From Diatrype stigma (taxonomy: Eukaryota; Ascomycota; Sordariomycetes; Xylariales; Diatrypaceae), in the NCBI GenBank assembly GCA_022225965.2, contig JAKJXP020000104.1:62001-126000 (forward strand): 64,000 nt of DNA, given 5' to 3'. A program made the translations under genes and the position numbers. Below are positions 20,398 to 32,426 of the stretch, piece after piece (positions within the stretch are counted from its first letter, which is position 1; each line of letters begins with the position of its first letter). Below the pieces are notes generated by a model. The model was not told where the DNA came from, ran no database searches, and worked only from the letters and a program-made list of their open reading frames with translations.

Positions 20398-22306
20398 ACA
20401 GTAGCAGTAGACAGCCAACTAATGAGCCTGCAATGGGCAGCTGGCACTGTCGGAGCTCAGTGCGTATCTGAACAAGCCAGTACGTATCTGATCAAGCCAG
20501 TACTGACATAGCTAACAACCTCCTGAGGGCGTAGCGTGAGTGGCTAGTGACTGTATTGCATGATAATGGCGGTTGACAGCTGGGCCGACTTGTTACAGCA
20601 GTGACAGGACATCACTGGCGCTATAAATGTAGCGCACTCAGGCATATATCACTGAGCCAGGGTAGACGCTATGGAAGGACGTCAATGCGTTCAAGTGTGA
20701 CAGTCTGTCAGAGCCTCCGGTCATGTGACTTGTCTGATGTTGCACAACTGACCACATCGTTAGTGAACTCCAATCAGGGGTATATGAGGGTGTGATAGAT
20801 AGGTCTTACTCAGAGCAAGAGTCGAGTACTCGAAGGGAGCTGAGGTATGTGGTATGGCAACATGACAATGGCGACGAGTAGGGTGTAGGAGGATAATGAC
20901 GTTGTTGTCAATGTCGTAGGATGTCGATGGTTGTTTAGGGTTGTGGTGATATGGTTAAGGAGATAAGAATGGAATATGATGATGCCCTCCACTGGTGCCA
21001 TTGATTCAGCTGGCTGAAGTCGACGAGTCCAAGGTGCTGAAGGCGTCCAGGAAGTGAATAAGGCAGTAAGAGGACAAGGCAGTAAGGAAATATAGTAAGT
21101 AGGAAGCCTAGACAAGTGCGGTACAGGCTTAGGCGTGGCCGGGTCAACGACCACGCCTTTCGCCTGTACCGCGATAGTTTCCCGGATAGCAGATACTATT
21201 GAACGGAAACGATTTGAACTATCTCTTAGAACAGATTTGGTCCCCGGAAGTCGTCGGGGGTCGAGGGTTAAATAGCTGGAGGAAAAGCACGGACGCCCGA
21301 GTTGGATGGGTCAACCAAAACGATGGGATGAATCATTCTCGCCCATTCGCGTCATAGCGGCCGGTTCTATTCGCGTTGGAGACGATTAACCGAATCGACG
21401 CCCGCTAACACTTCCAATAGCTTCCTGTTTGTCTTCCTGGAGGAAAACGCACTTGTGAATCAGATCCCCTGAGTACTTGACCCCCCGAGGGCATTGGCAG
21501 GCTATACATGTACCTACCCCTTGTCATCCAGCAGGGCTGGTCAGTCAGGACTGACGCAGCCTGCACCAGGAAAACCTACGGCGACGTTTCAAGTGGAAGG
21601 CACATGCAGTGTTCATGAGGAGTCAGGTTCTAGGCCCCTAGAATGACCTGCATGAGAGGGGAAATACGCAGTCACTGCCGTCAGGATTATTACACCATAG
21701 CTTTGGGATCACAGTATACAGTCATCATGGTGTGCGGGTACGTGTTTGTCTCGTCTATCTTTGATGTCTATTGGGAGAACGACCGTTGTCCCTAGTGAAG
21801 AGGGACTTTCAGTTGTCCTAACGATGACCGGGGCCGTAGAAAGGAGGTCCGGGACACTAGATGGGTGTAGCACACATAGCGTTGGGGGACAAGATAGCTA
21901 TGCATACACGCTTCATGGTTACTTGATACCGGTGACGAGTAAGATCTATGAATGGAATCCCCTTGTTAGAGAGCAGCAGGGTATTCTCAATTGTAACGAG
22001 TCATCACCGATGTGAATGTGTGCAACGATAGCAGCAGTGAATCTCTTTGCTAACGCGGGAAAAGTCTGTTCTAAGTTTGAGGTCGATGCTATTCTTACCA
22101 TAACACTACTGAAGGTGGCCCACGTTTGCAATACCGTTCATTGCCTTGGAGTAATACCCGGTGATTCGCTTACCATACTTGAAGGTTTCCTGTGCAATGG
22201 TAGACAAGGAGATCATTTCGAGCGACAGCATACATTGTTCTACCACTGAACTCCCCTTGTGAATAAGATAACACAGTCAAGCACGCCATTGTATCTAGCT
22301 ACTCAT
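20398..22306. other. Intergenic region with small unassigned ORFs
   Basis: A short tandem duplication (CAGTRCGTATCTGAWCAAGC units) lies at 20458-20505, and a strong hairpin at 21118-21172 (listed separately). Two abutting plus-strand ORFs, ending at 22015 and starting at 22016 (stop and start adjacent, TGA-ATG), encode about 90 and 77 residues. The first contains KIYEWNPLV, reminiscent of a LysM motif end, but the rest does not match. I assign no function. Confidence 0.35.
21118..21172. repeat. Near-perfect hairpin (about 21-bp stem)
   Basis: GCGGTACAGGC at 21118-21128 pairs with GCCTGTACCGC at 21162-21172, and GGCGTGG (21132-21138) pairs with CCACGCC (21151-21157); the small mismatch is TTA versus GAAA. 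The loop is about 12 nt. It could be a transposon end, a solo terminal repeat or an RNA hairpin. Confidence 0.6.
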
Positions 22307-22988
22307 TCATAGTGCCTGGGTGCGCGTGTCCCCCTGAACTGGTTGCTCAACCATGACTGGTTGGGGCCGGGTTGGGCGGCTTGCACCTTGCACTGGGTCC
22401 TGAACCTCCCGAATCTCAAAGTTGGTATTTCCTCCAGATCCTCCCCCTCTCGAGCATTCCCGGCAGAACACAATGAGAACAGTAATGGTGAGGACCCATG
22501 CGAGTGCGCCGATGCCTGCGCAAGCAGCCATGACTGACCCAAACCTCTTGTAGGGCCCGTAGAAGTTCGCATACGAGAGGATGAACGACCCCCACGATGC
22601 GGCCCAAGCCCAACCAACCAACCAGAAGACCATTTCCAGGACATATGCGACCAAGACAGCCAGTCGGAAATACCATTGTGGGGTCCAGATCGCAATTGCA
22701 ATAGATCCGCCGTAGACAATCCACGTGAAGATGGCCTACAAGGGGTGTTAGAATACCTAAGAGCACCAAGACTCTACACCTCTACGATGGGGGGCAGGTA
22801 CTGACTAGAAAGATCAAGAAGCCAGGCACGCCAGCCGAGTAGTAATACGAGTAGCCCTCGTGTATCGAGATGGCATATGCTGCCAATGCCAGGATGATTG
22901 CGGAAAGTAGGATGATGGCTATCTTCGTGTAAAAGAGCCATTTGGGTAAAAGAGGGGGGCCCTGGGCAGCAAGCCCTTTGAAGCCCAT
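22307..22988 (-). CDS. Small four-TM membrane protein (MARVEL-like)
   Basis: Two exons, 22988-22806 and 22735-22307, with a 70-bp phase-0 intron (GTCAGT...TGTAG); 203 aa. Four hydrophobic helices are evident: FYTKIAIILLSAIILALAAY; PGFLIFLAIFTWIVYGGSIA (spanning the splice junction); LAVLVAYVLEMVFWLVGWAW; and ACAGIGALAWVLTITVLIVF. The cytosolic tail is Gly- and Gln/Pro-rich. The spacing, the short N-terminus and the W-rich third helix resemble fungal MARVEL-domain proteins of the plasma membrane, but no diagnostic residue proves it. The start was taken at 22988, directly before MGFKGLAAQG; an upstream in-frame codon at 23066 is less likely because it adds a Ser/Leu-rich stretch unlike the family. 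Donor GTCAGT is non-consensus. Confidence 0.6.
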
Positions 22989-24523
22989 GCTGATCAGTGA
23001 TAAAAAAAGAGGGATAGAGGTAGGCAAGTAGTTAGAGAATTGAGCGGTAGCATGAGACTGCTGCAAGTCACCACGGCCAACGTGGGGACACGATGCAATT
23101 TAGGTGTAGATGGAGGCGTGGGAGGAATGTTGTCATTAGAGCTGTATGGCTATCATGAATTACACAGAAATATGTAAAGAGATTAACGTGATATTTACTT
23201 GGTTCATTCCTTGTCCAGTTTTTCCACCTGGTTTAACAATGCGCTATCTACATGTAGTCTAATGTCATGGTGATAAGGAAGGATCAAAAGGCACTGTTGT
23301 TGTTGTTGTTGTTGTTGCTGTTGCAGAACAAGCTGGCATGAGGCCATCTCAGGAGCGCGCCGTAGCTTTCATTTGATTGGCCCTGGATTCAGGGGCTAGG
23401 GAGTCGAGACCCCTTTTAAGACATTCTAGAGGCTTAGATAATGTACGTACCGCCTCGCCCCTTTTGCAAGCCACTTGTACACAGAATACCTAAATACCTA
23501 ATGTTGGTGTAATTATGAATAGGTCCCAATAAGGGGATTTTCCGGCAATTGAGTCAAACGTGATGGAAGAAGCTATTTTGATGCATGCGATTGTATATCC
23601 GAAGCTCCAGGACAGGACCTAATGCCAGGAGTATCTGGATATATCATAAAATATGCTGCTCTCTGGGCTACGTCTTAATACAGCTTACATGTGCTTCCCT
23701 AGCAGTGGAATTGTGTCAACCAGTTCAAACTGCAATTTGGTAACTTCATAATCGGGATTCATGACATGATACCCAGGTTTGGTTGGCCAGGCGTGTTCTA
23801 TCCTCCCATCTACTATAACAGACCTACAGACCTACCTACAAATCTACTAACCTAGGTAACCTACTGCCTAACTACATACATCCGTACCTACTCGAGTGCT
23901 CTTGGTCCAGCTCCTACCAGTCCTCATAACATAGCAGGCACTCTAAAGCCTCTGACTCCATTCTGTCTAGGCACCTTGTGTATTGGATGAAACATAGCGT
24001 ACCTTCGTACCTACGTACCTGCGTAACTCACCTGCAGTCAGGGATTCTGTGGTCAATTGCATTGATTGCTGGCTGGCTGTTGGGGCACATGAGAGTGTTT
24101 CAATTTGGCTATGTGAAGTCCACCTGCCTCGCCTCACTCCTGCATATGCGCGCGTGTGTGTGGGTGGGTGTAGCTTCCATGCAGGAACGTTTGGAAGGTA
24201 CTATGAGCTGACCAATCATTCAGAACTCTGCTACCTAGGTAGCAACCTTGAATTTTAGGCAGATGCAACCTGAAGTTTGCTATCTTCAATTCCTACATAC
24301 TACTTACCTAGACGGTAGACCTGTAGTAGCCTGGCTGCCTGGTGACTCGGCGCCTGGTTTCAGTGAGTCAGTGACCGCTGGTTGAGCGGGGGATTTTCTT
24401 CAAGCTCCAACACCTGCAGGTCAGTTTGCCAGATGAGATGAGATTATGTGTGAATAACCTCGCGCTGCGCTATCCGTTTCAAATGACGAGCCTACCTACA
24501 TACTTAGGAGACAGTGAGGCACG
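22989..24523. other. Intergenic, no gene recognised
   Basis: 1.5 kb, moderately AT-rich, with a TTG/TTGTTG repeat at about 23297-23325 and many TACCTAC/ACCTACGTACCT motifs (23820-24020, 24290-24310) of the type scattered through the spacers of this genome. No supported gene. Confidence 0.45.
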
Positions 24524-27396
24524 ATGAGATCACACGGTCCTCGGCAGCGTCATTCCACTAGCTCGAATATTGAGACGAACAAACTGCGACTCCCGCATCG
24601 TCCTGGCTCACAGGATGAACTACCAGTGGACGAATATGCTCGAGTCAATGGTTTGTCTGTCGATTCCGAGGACCAGTTTGTGTCTTCTAGACTATCGAAT
24701 ATTACCCCGTTCGTCCCTGCTTGCGATGCAGGAGTAGACGGCTTGACCAGTTGTTCACACCTCCACCCATTGCGGATCCCCTCCATACTGCCTTCAATGC
24801 ATGAAACTCTCACAGATGTCCCACAGCCCCTATACCAAGCCTCAGACCTGCTGGGAAAGGAGCTTGGCCTTGGTGCTAGCATTGATGGAGTGCTCACCTC
24901 TTCAAATTCTCAAGCTTGGGCTCGAGTGGCGCAGTTGAAGATAGAGCCGCCGCTCCTTCGGACCGACCACGAGTATGACTGTCGAGAGCTATCTAGGTCT
25001 ATCTCCCTCAGGAGAAGGCCTGATATGAACTGTAGGAACATACCTCCAGAACCCCTTGATCAGGCCAATGACGAAGGTTTGTCCTTTCCGAGAAGTGCTT
25101 ACCGCCTCGCAAAAGAATTATGTAGAGCGAGCCGTAACGAGAAGATCGATGTCCCGCAAGAAGCTATGATTGGTCTCATCCAGCAACTGCAAGAAATTTC
25201 ATCGGGGCGTCTTAGTTGCGCAGTTGAAGATAACCATGATGTGCCACGGCATTTGGTGAGCGTGTCTTTCCGAGGCTACTTAAGGAGAATATGGAATGAC
25301 TGATGATCCTGAAGGCCCTGCGAAGGTTATCCATCACACCACCCCTGATTCCAATGGATTATGATGATAGCCCTTTTATCCCTTCTGCCGAAGTCTGCCA
25401 AGTCATGATACCGTCAGACCCGAGTACACTCCTTGACGAGGATCTTCGTGAGGCAGAGTCTAGTATATTCAAAGATGATGAGTTAGATGTTTACCCCTAT
25501 TCGTTGGACTTCACCGACCCAGGAACGCCATCTTTAGGTGACATCCCATCACCCAGCGCACTCCACTTCAACGAACCAAAACTCGGCTCACTTTATGTTG
25601 AAGGACCCCTGATGCCGCAATCACTTTCTCCGGGGCCATCGGACTCCAATATAGACCTGAGAGGATTATCTGAAGGTGTACAAATTGACCAGCCTATTGA
25701 CACCCTGAAAGCACGGGGCGAGCAGGACCCTGATGGTATCTTCAGCGATGACATCTTGTCGTCGCTTGAGGGTCAGTCCAAGTCATTGGTGAGAACGGTC
25801 GAGCAAGAGCGCCTACAGGCTTCTGATGCTGAAGCGAGAATACCTATACCAGTCTTAGACTTCGCAGTGCCAGAACCAGAATGGCAACAAGTTCCCTTGG
25901 AGCTCTCATCGCAATGGAACCTGGTTCTCAAAGCATGTATTGTATCCAAGGTTCCACCATGGACTAGGACATCCATACCAGATGGCAAGCTCCGTTGGGT
26001 CCCTTTCCCCGAGGAGCTCGCTTACGTCTCCTTGGAAGAAACAATTGAAGACGACGGGACGCTTGAATCATTTCTAGATTGCATAGACCCTCTTGGGATT
26101 CCTACCAGCGCTGACTATGTATGGAAACAGCCAGGTCTGGCAATTCTTCTTCAAGAACCAGATGATGAATGGGATGAACTTCAACCGTCCGAACAAGAAA
26201 CAAGTGACGATTTAGATTCTATCGTACGGAAACGACGAGCTGATCTCAATATAGACAGGTCGTCAGGCACAACACCTCCTGCAAACTCGACACCACAGAA
26301 ATCAATGGAACTTCCCACTACCATGGCTATGAACAGACCAGGAAAAATGGCTAGCTTGCTTGTGGGGGATGACGATGCGTCTGCTACGGCAACCCTCTTA
26401 TCCAACTTCATCGATTTCCATACGGCAAAGCGTCAAAAACACACAAAAAGTTCCTTCTTCCCGGTTTCAGAGAGTCCGCCCGACAATACGGAGACCATCG
26501 TGACCAAGACACCTGTTCCAGTTAAGTGTCAGACCAGACCTAATACACCACCAGCTGAGGTTTCACTGATGGATACAACACCGGCGCCATGCCCACCCCT
26601 TGTCATACCAGCACTACCTGCCACGATCATCAAGGCTCTTTCCTTAAGTCGCAGGATTTTCTCCCGCCTGACACAGCTGCACCCTGGTGTCCGTATCATA
26701 GAGCGGGATTTCGACCGGTGGAATACTGTTGCGTGGGAGCGCAACTCAATATCTCGCTCTCCAGTCGTCTCCTCCCTAGCAGCAGAAGCAGATATAATCG
26801 TATCACCTGCGACCGGCATTGTGCTCACGACGCTTCTGAAAGCAATCCAGAAGCCGCCGCCAGGCCACAAAGGAAGTGCAGCGATCCGGGAACGGCTCTC
26901 GAGCGTGTCCTTACGATATGAACGTCTGATAGTTCTAGTCTCAGAGGGGAACAGGCTGGATGAAACAGTACGCGATCTCAGTTCCTCTGAATGTGAGGCT
27001 TACGCAGATTTCTCGGGTTTCGTATCAGGCTTGAACACCAACGGACAGACGTACTACATTGGAGGCGGTGATGACACGCTCGCGAATTGGCTTGTATCAT
27101 TTATTGTGCGCCACTCACAGGAGGCAGCTGAGATACAAAACATGCTGATCTCGGAGGAGTCTCTTTGGGAGCTGTTCCTTCGTCGGGCGGGGATGAACGC
27201 GTATGCAGCGCAGGCCATACCAGCGCTAATGAAGGCCCCTGACGAAGCATCTGACGAGGAACTTGACAGTCAATATGGGTTACCGCAGTTCATCAAGATG
27301 ACATCCACTGAGAGAGTGAAAAGATTTAGGGGTATACTAGGTGGAGAGAATGTATTGGCGCGTGTTAGTGATCTGGTGGATGCTTATTGGGGTTGA
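24524..27396 (+). CDS. 937-aa protein, candidate Zip2/SHOC1-like (XPF-like) meiotic factor
   Basis: Two ORFs meet at 25301-25305 (TGATG). A 59-bp phase-0 intron, 25256-25314 (GTGAGC...GAAG, with TGACTGA as a possible branch site), removes both the stop and the ATG and joins them into one protein (exons 24524-25255 and 25315-27396). The N-terminal half is Ser/Pro/acid-rich and probably disordered, with LRRLSITPPLIP and short acidic blocks. WNLVLKACIVSKVPPWT starts a more ordered section. The C-terminal about 300 residues look like an alpha/beta nuclease-like fold without catalytic residues (LVIPALPATIIKALSLSRRI, ADIIVSPATGIVLTTLLKAI, RYERLIVLVSEGNRL), ending in a helix-hairpin-helix-like part (ESLWELFLRRAGMNAYAAQAI). 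That order resembles Zip2/SHOC1, the XPF-like partner of Spo16 in meiotic crossover formation. The identification is inference. Confidence 0.5.
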
Positions 27397-27833
27397 TGAT
27401 ATTGTACATCTGTGTACATCTGAAGTCGAGCTAAGCTCACGATTTGAAGGAGACGATTTACTGTACATGTCAGTAGAGGATGTCATTATAGAGCTAGATT
27501 AACTTATGAGCTTGGGTACCTTGAGCTGCTAGGTTTCATGGCATGAGAAGCGGAGCAAAAGCTGCTGAGATTTATGCTGAGGATCACATCGCAGTGATAA
27601 TCTACACATCTAGGCGAGATATAGGAAGACATTGCCGAGCTGTTTGCCAATCACCTTGTAACTATTGAACCTTATCAGGTATGTGAACGTTATGCTGCAA
27701 CTGTTATCAGATGCCTTTAAACACTTGGCTGATATAGATAAATCCCTGGTATTTTGTTGATGACGAGCGGGCTCCGGGCTACCTGTTAGTGTGACTCGGC
27801 GAACGTAGACAATACAACCTCTCATTACGGGTA
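27397..27833. other. Short convergent spacer, no gene
   Basis: AT-rich sequence between the convergent Zip2-like and WRAP53-like genes, presumably holding both 3' ends. Confidence 0.5.
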
Positions 27834-29423
27834 TCATAAGACGACATCTCCTATAGGACCACCCCTGATCACCATCCCCTCGGGCGCATGATCATCATCA
27901 TGGTCGTCATATCCATCGTTGCCGCCGTTATTGCCGCCATCGCTGCCATCAGACGTTATACTCCATATCTTCAGACTACTCTCCCTATTCCGTCTCCACA
28001 TCCAGGACAGGTCATCAGCTTCAGCTTCAGGTGCTGCTGCTTCTGCTGCTGCTGATGACGACGGCGATGAGGCCTCCCCGTCAACCCCATCGCCATCGGA
28101 GAAAGTCCACGACCCCGCGCACGTCGCGACGACGGAGCCGCTCGGGTGCAGGCACGCGGCGCCGACGGTGGTCGACGGGTCGTCGTGGGCACGCCACGCC
28201 CAGCTGGGCTCGTGCGCGCCTTCGCGAGCGCCCACGCCCTCCCACACCTTGACCATTCCTCCGCCTCCGCCTCCAGCCCCTGCCGCCGTGCCCGACCACA
28301 CCTCGAACCCACCGCCGGAGGAAGAGGAGGGGGACCCGGGAAACACGTCGCACGCGATGCGCTGGCTACTGTCGGCGGCGTCGCGCCCCGTCAGGCACGC
28401 CAGCAGCCGGCCCGTCACGCGCACGTCGTACACGAGGACGCCGCGGGCCCGCCGCTCCGCGACCAGCAGGTAGCGGCCGCAGGGGCTCCAGACGGTCTGG
28501 GTGATTCCGGAGCCGCCGATTTCTGTCCCCACTGCCTTCTTCCCTTCTCCCGTCTCGGCACCGGCGACGCTCCACGCGGCGACGCACTCGCCGGCGCCGC
28601 CGAAGTCGTACAAGCCGACCCAGCGGGTCCAGGTGCCGGCGGCGACGAGGCCGAGGTGAGGGCTGGCGTAGGGGGAGGAGGAGTCGGGTTGGGCGCCGAG
28701 CGCCGACACGGTGCCGCGCATGCCGACGCCGCCGCCCTTGAGCAGGTGCCGCTCCGACGGGATGGTCTTGACGCGGAGGACGGGCTCCGAGCCCGCCCCG
28801 GGCCGGCTCGCGTCGAACTTGGCCAGTAGGCTGCGCGAGCCCGCGACGAAGTGCGAGCCCGGGCCGGGCCAGATCAGCGACGAGGCCGAGAGGAAGGTCT
28901 CGGAGCGGGAGGTCTTGGTGAAGGGGTAGACGGCTGCTGCTGCTGTTGTGGTGGAAGGGGAAGGGGATGGGGGTGGGGATGGGGATGAGGATAGGTAGAA
29001 GAGCTGGATGGGATGGTCCCGCGCCGACGCGAGGACCTGGTTCGTGTACGGCTCCGCGAGCGAGAAGTACGGCGCTGCGGCGAGCACGTCGCTCCGCTCC
29101 GGCAGCTGGATGACCGCTTGCGGCGCTAAGGGCAGGGGCGCGGGCTTGTCGGGCGACAGGAGGTCCTCCGGCACAATGTACCCCTGTATCAGGTGCGAGG
29201 ACGAGTACGTCAGGATGGTGGTCCCGTCCGCCGTCCACTGGGCTGACTCGAAGTAGCTCCGAATGCTGTCCTTGCCGTTGCCGGAAACGGCGGCCGCCGC
29301 CGAGTAGTAAGCGCCATCGCTTCCGGAGGAGGTGTGCCGTGTCGTTGTCGCGGCGATGTCTCCTGTCGAGGCGACTAGTTCCACCTTCGGCCGGGGGGAG
29401 GTGCCGTCCCCGCGCTGATCCAT
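27834..29423 (-). CDS. WD-repeat protein related to WRAP53/TCAB1 (yeast Swt21)
   Basis: Single exon, 529 aa. The animal homologue WRAP53/TCAB1 binds CAB-box small RNAs and telomerase RNA in Cajal bodies; yeast Swt21 is linked to pre-mRNA splicing (family knowledge). Visible: an N-terminal disordered part, then the characteristic first-blade start YFESAQWTADGTTILTYSSS followed by LIQGYIVPEDL. Later blades are FVAGSRSLLAKFD, HLGLVAAGTWTRWVGLYDF, GITQTVWSPCGRYLLVAERR with VLVYDVR, IACDVFPGS, and WAWRAHDDPSTTVGAACLHPSG with VATCAGSWTF. Low-complexity inserts (P/S-rich near residue 150, Gly-rich near 390, an acidic D/H-rich C-terminus) expand loops between blades. The ATG at 29423 follows a T-rich leader on the minus strand. 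The family call rests on blade order and the QWTADG/GTWTRWVGLYD motifs. Confidence 0.75.
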   Translation of the reverse strand: MDQRGDGTSPRPKVELVASTGDIAATTTRHTSSGSDGAYYSAAAAVSGNGKDSIRSYFESAQWTADGTTILTYSSSHLIQGYIVPEDLLSPDKPAPLPLAPQAVIQLPERSDVLAAAPYFSLAEPYTNQVLASARDHPIQLFYLSSSPSPPPSPSPSTTTAAAAVYPFTKTSRSETFLSASSLIWPGPGSHFVAGSRSLLAKFDASRPGAGSEPVLRVKTIPSERHLLKGGGVGMRGTVSALGAQPDSSSPYASPHLGLVAAGTWTRWVGLYDFGGAGECVAAWSVAGAETGEGKKAVGTEIGGSGITQTVWSPCGRYLLVAERRARGVLVYDVRVTGRLLACLTGRDAADSSQRIACDVFPGSPSSSSGGGFEVWSGTAAGAGGGGGGMVKVWEGVGAREGAHEPSWAWRAHDDPSTTVGAACLHPSGSVVATCAGSWTFSDGDGVDGEASSPSSSAAAEAAAPEAEADDLSWMWRRNRESSLKIWSITSDGSDGGNNGGNDGYDDHDDDHAPEGMVIRGGPIGDVVL

Positions 29424-31155
29424 TGTCCCGCCGGAGATGCGACAGATAGCGTGTCTGTCTGTCTCTATCGGTGGGCGTTAATTGATTTTGACTATCAAAC
29501 GCTCAAGAGCCGTCTCCGTGACGGATTTCTGGATTCGTCCCCTGGTTGGTCTTGTGTTTCGCATGCATATGCATAATGCTACATGTACTTCTTTCCTTGC
29601 TTTCCTACTTTCTTCCTCCTTCTTCAAGAGGTGTTGATGCTTGGTCGGTTAGTTGGTTGGTGATGCTTCGGAGCGTCCCGAAGTCTGGGCTACGCCGCGA
29701 CTCTCCCGTGCTGCCGGACCTGTACCCCCGACTGTTGTACCTGCCTATGTACGTACTAGGTAGCTGTGTGGTATGATACCGAACGGAGGTTGAAGATCAT
29801 AGGTCAGGTAGGCTCCCGTTGCCCCTAAAGCGGTAGTAGGTGATATCGGATCATGCAAACCTTGGAACCTGGAATTGAAACTATCGACTCGACTGCCGAA
29901 GGCCTGCAACTGCAACTGGCCTGCAATCCGTGCAGCCACCCGGTGGGAGGTGGCAGGCGACGTCATGCTATCAAGGATCAGCTTTAGCGCTGATACCCTG
30001 AAGCCAGGATAGGAGGCAGGGTCGCCTTGCCCCGTGCGCTTTGCAGCTCATCGTCACATGGGCTCCCTATAGGTATGGGCTGATGGGGTCCTTGGAGTGG
30101 GCTAACTAATCGTTCATCGTGCAGTGGAGCAGGGCAGTCGGCAGCCTGGGCCGGGGCATGGTCCCTGAATCCGTGATACCAGGATACCTACGTACCTACA
30201 TACCTACATACCCTGGCAGCCCTGGATTCGGGGAAAAGGCGCTGGAGCTTCACGGCTAGCACGGGTCTCCTTGGCAGCTTTTGGGCGGCGGTTCAGGGCG
30301 GTATCGCAGGCGAGGGCAGGGGGTATTGGCAAGGCATTAGGCGCTAATGCAATGGCCTAGGTACGCTGACTGGCTGGCTCATGATCTCGCCCGTGGACCT
30401 TGGCGAGTGGTGCCTTTGGTCGATACTAGGTAGTAGCTCTGGCAGCCTGAATAAGTAGCCCTCAGGTTCTTCTAGGCGGGCTGGCGGGCTACCTACATAC
30501 AGCACCTACATACAGTACATACCTACGTTACCTACGTATCTCTGTAGGTATCTAGACAGCTACTCAACCTTCTACCGCGAGAGCAATATATAGCCGGTTC
30601 TGTCCTTTCAACCATCCCCCTATTTATGCTCGAGACACATAGGGTTTCCCTCGACTCGACCTTATTCCCACTACCATCGCCCGCCACGCGAACCGCGATC
30701 TAGAATGGATGCACACCCGATGCTTCTTCGGTAGCAGCCCACTAAAATCCAACCAACAAACCCGGCAACTCAAGCCGACGTTCACTTTTCCTTACGCCTA
30801 GACGTTCGCACATCATCCTTCCTCATACTACAACCTTGGCAGACAGCCAGGATCCAGACATACTACTACAGGCATCTAGACATCCAGAAAGTCAACAAGC
30901 TGCCCAGCCAGCCCGTCGTCACCTTGTCCCGACCGTACGTCTAGGAGTAGGTAGTAACTATCGTACACAGCTAGCTTAGCTACCTTAGCTGCTTAGTACT
31001 AGTATAGCTCCCGGTGACTATCCGACCCGACTATCTCACAACCCGACTACATAGTACCTCGCTTGGCCTCTGGTGTCTTCCCTGGTGCTTCTATTCAACC
31101 GCTTGCCATCACCCATCACCACACCCCCAGTGTCCCTTCGTACTCTCCCGGCAAG
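29424..31155. other. Large divergent promoter region, no gene recognised
   Basis: 1.7 kb between the divergent WRAP53-like and PQ-loop genes. It is rich in TACCTACRTACCTAC motifs (30185-30215, 30490-30560). The last 500 bases are C/T/A-rich with few G, typical of a fungal leader. No supported gene. Confidence 0.45.
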
Positions 31156-32426
31156 ATGGAGGACATCTTCCTGAGAGGGGACCACTGCGACAAGCTTCGC
31201 GATGTCGGATACACCAACTTCTTCGTTTCCATGTGAGTGTGCGCCATTCCATACTAGCCCATCTTGTCCCTATGGCCTATGATGTCTACGCAGAAACTGA
31301 CACGATGCCATCGAATCTAGCCTGATCGTCGTCGGCATCATGCTCTCCTACATGACGCAGCACTACCGGATTATATCACGCGGAACTTCCGAGGGCATCT
31401 CCCCGTACTTCGTCCTCCTCGGCGTCACCTCCGCCAACTCTCAGTTCGGCAACATTCTGACGCTTCCCGAGTCCCGAGCTGACGTCGCCTGTTGTCGTAA
31501 AGTCGGCCCCTTCGAGTGTACCGCGGGCTTGTTAGGGGTCGTGCAGATTGGGATGCAGTGGATTTGCTTTGCCATAATGTCCGTGGGCCCTCTTTTTCCC
31601 GCTCTTCTGTCCCTCCTACCGTCGATTCGGCACCTCTCCAGATGTTCCATGTTGGTGCTAACGTGGAATACATAACGACAGCTTAGTTCTATTTCTCGTC
31701 TTCTTCCGAAGGGAGGATGCCGAAGACATAGATGACGAGGAGGATGTCGAGATCGACCCAGACCAGCCCACGTGGCGGACGGCCATCACCGTCGCCGGCA
31801 TCTGCCTGATCCACGGCCTTCTCGTGGTCGTGGTTTCGACGGCGTTCGCGCTTGGAGCACCGTCATACCTCGGGGCGTGGGCGAACGTGCTAGGCATCAC
31901 ATCGGCGGTGCTCGCCGCGATCCAGTACATCCCGCAGATATGGACGACGTACCGGCTGAAGCATGCCGGCAGCCTCAGCATCCTGATGATGTGCATCCAG
32001 ACCCCGGGGGGTTTCCTGTTCGCTGCCAGCCTGGGGGCGCGCCTCGGCTGGAGCGGCTGGAGCTCCTGGGGCGTCTACGTGCTGACGGCCATCATGCAGG
32101 GCATCCTGCTCGCCATGGCCATCCGGTACGAGTGGCCGTCCAAGGCGGACCGCGACGAGTACGCTGCCGCCGCTGCCCACGCTGCTCACCATAATCACTC
32201 CGCGTCTTCCCCGAATTCACAACAGCGCCCACAACGGCCCGTCTACAGCCGCCGCACCACGCCCAGGGTCCTGCCCTCGCCGGGCCCCTACTCGGCCCAC
32301 CTCCACGCCTACGGCGAGACCCAGGAGGAGATCGAGCGCGCTCTCGACCGTGAAAGCGTCCAGGGCGTCGGCGAGAACCAGCCTCTGCTCGCGCCAGGTG
32401 GGCTCGGCAGTTCGGGCGTCCGGTAG
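31156..32426 (+). CDS. PQ-loop repeat membrane protein
   Basis: Three exons: 31156-31232, 31321-31578 and 31682-32426 (88- and 103-bp introns, both phase 2; donors GTGAGT and GTCCGT); 359 aa. Several TM helices are visible, including LIVVGIMLSYMTQHYRII, LGVVQIGMQWICFAII-LVLFLVFF (across intron 2) and AITVAGICLIHGLLVVVVST. The second PQ motif is clear: VLAAIQYIPQIWTTYRLKHAGSLSILMMCIQTPGG. The first repeat is degenerate at EGISPYFVLLGVTSANSQFGNIL, where Pro-Gln is replaced. PQ-loop proteins include lysosomal/vacuolar cationic amino acid and cystine exporters and SWEET-like carriers; the substrate here cannot be predicted. The C-terminal tail is Ala/His- and Ser-rich and cytosolic. The GTCCGT donor is weak but is the only site that keeps phase. 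Confidence 0.75.

Noticed and set aside
21746..22249. LysM effector-like gene
   Set aside because: Only one short motif (IYEWNPLV) resembles LysM; the rest of the domain and a signal peptide are missing.
25295..25310. Two overlapping ORFs (TGATG) suggesting a bicistronic or translationally coupled pair
   Set aside because: A canonical 59-bp intron (25256-25314) joins them in phase, so one gene is the better explanation.
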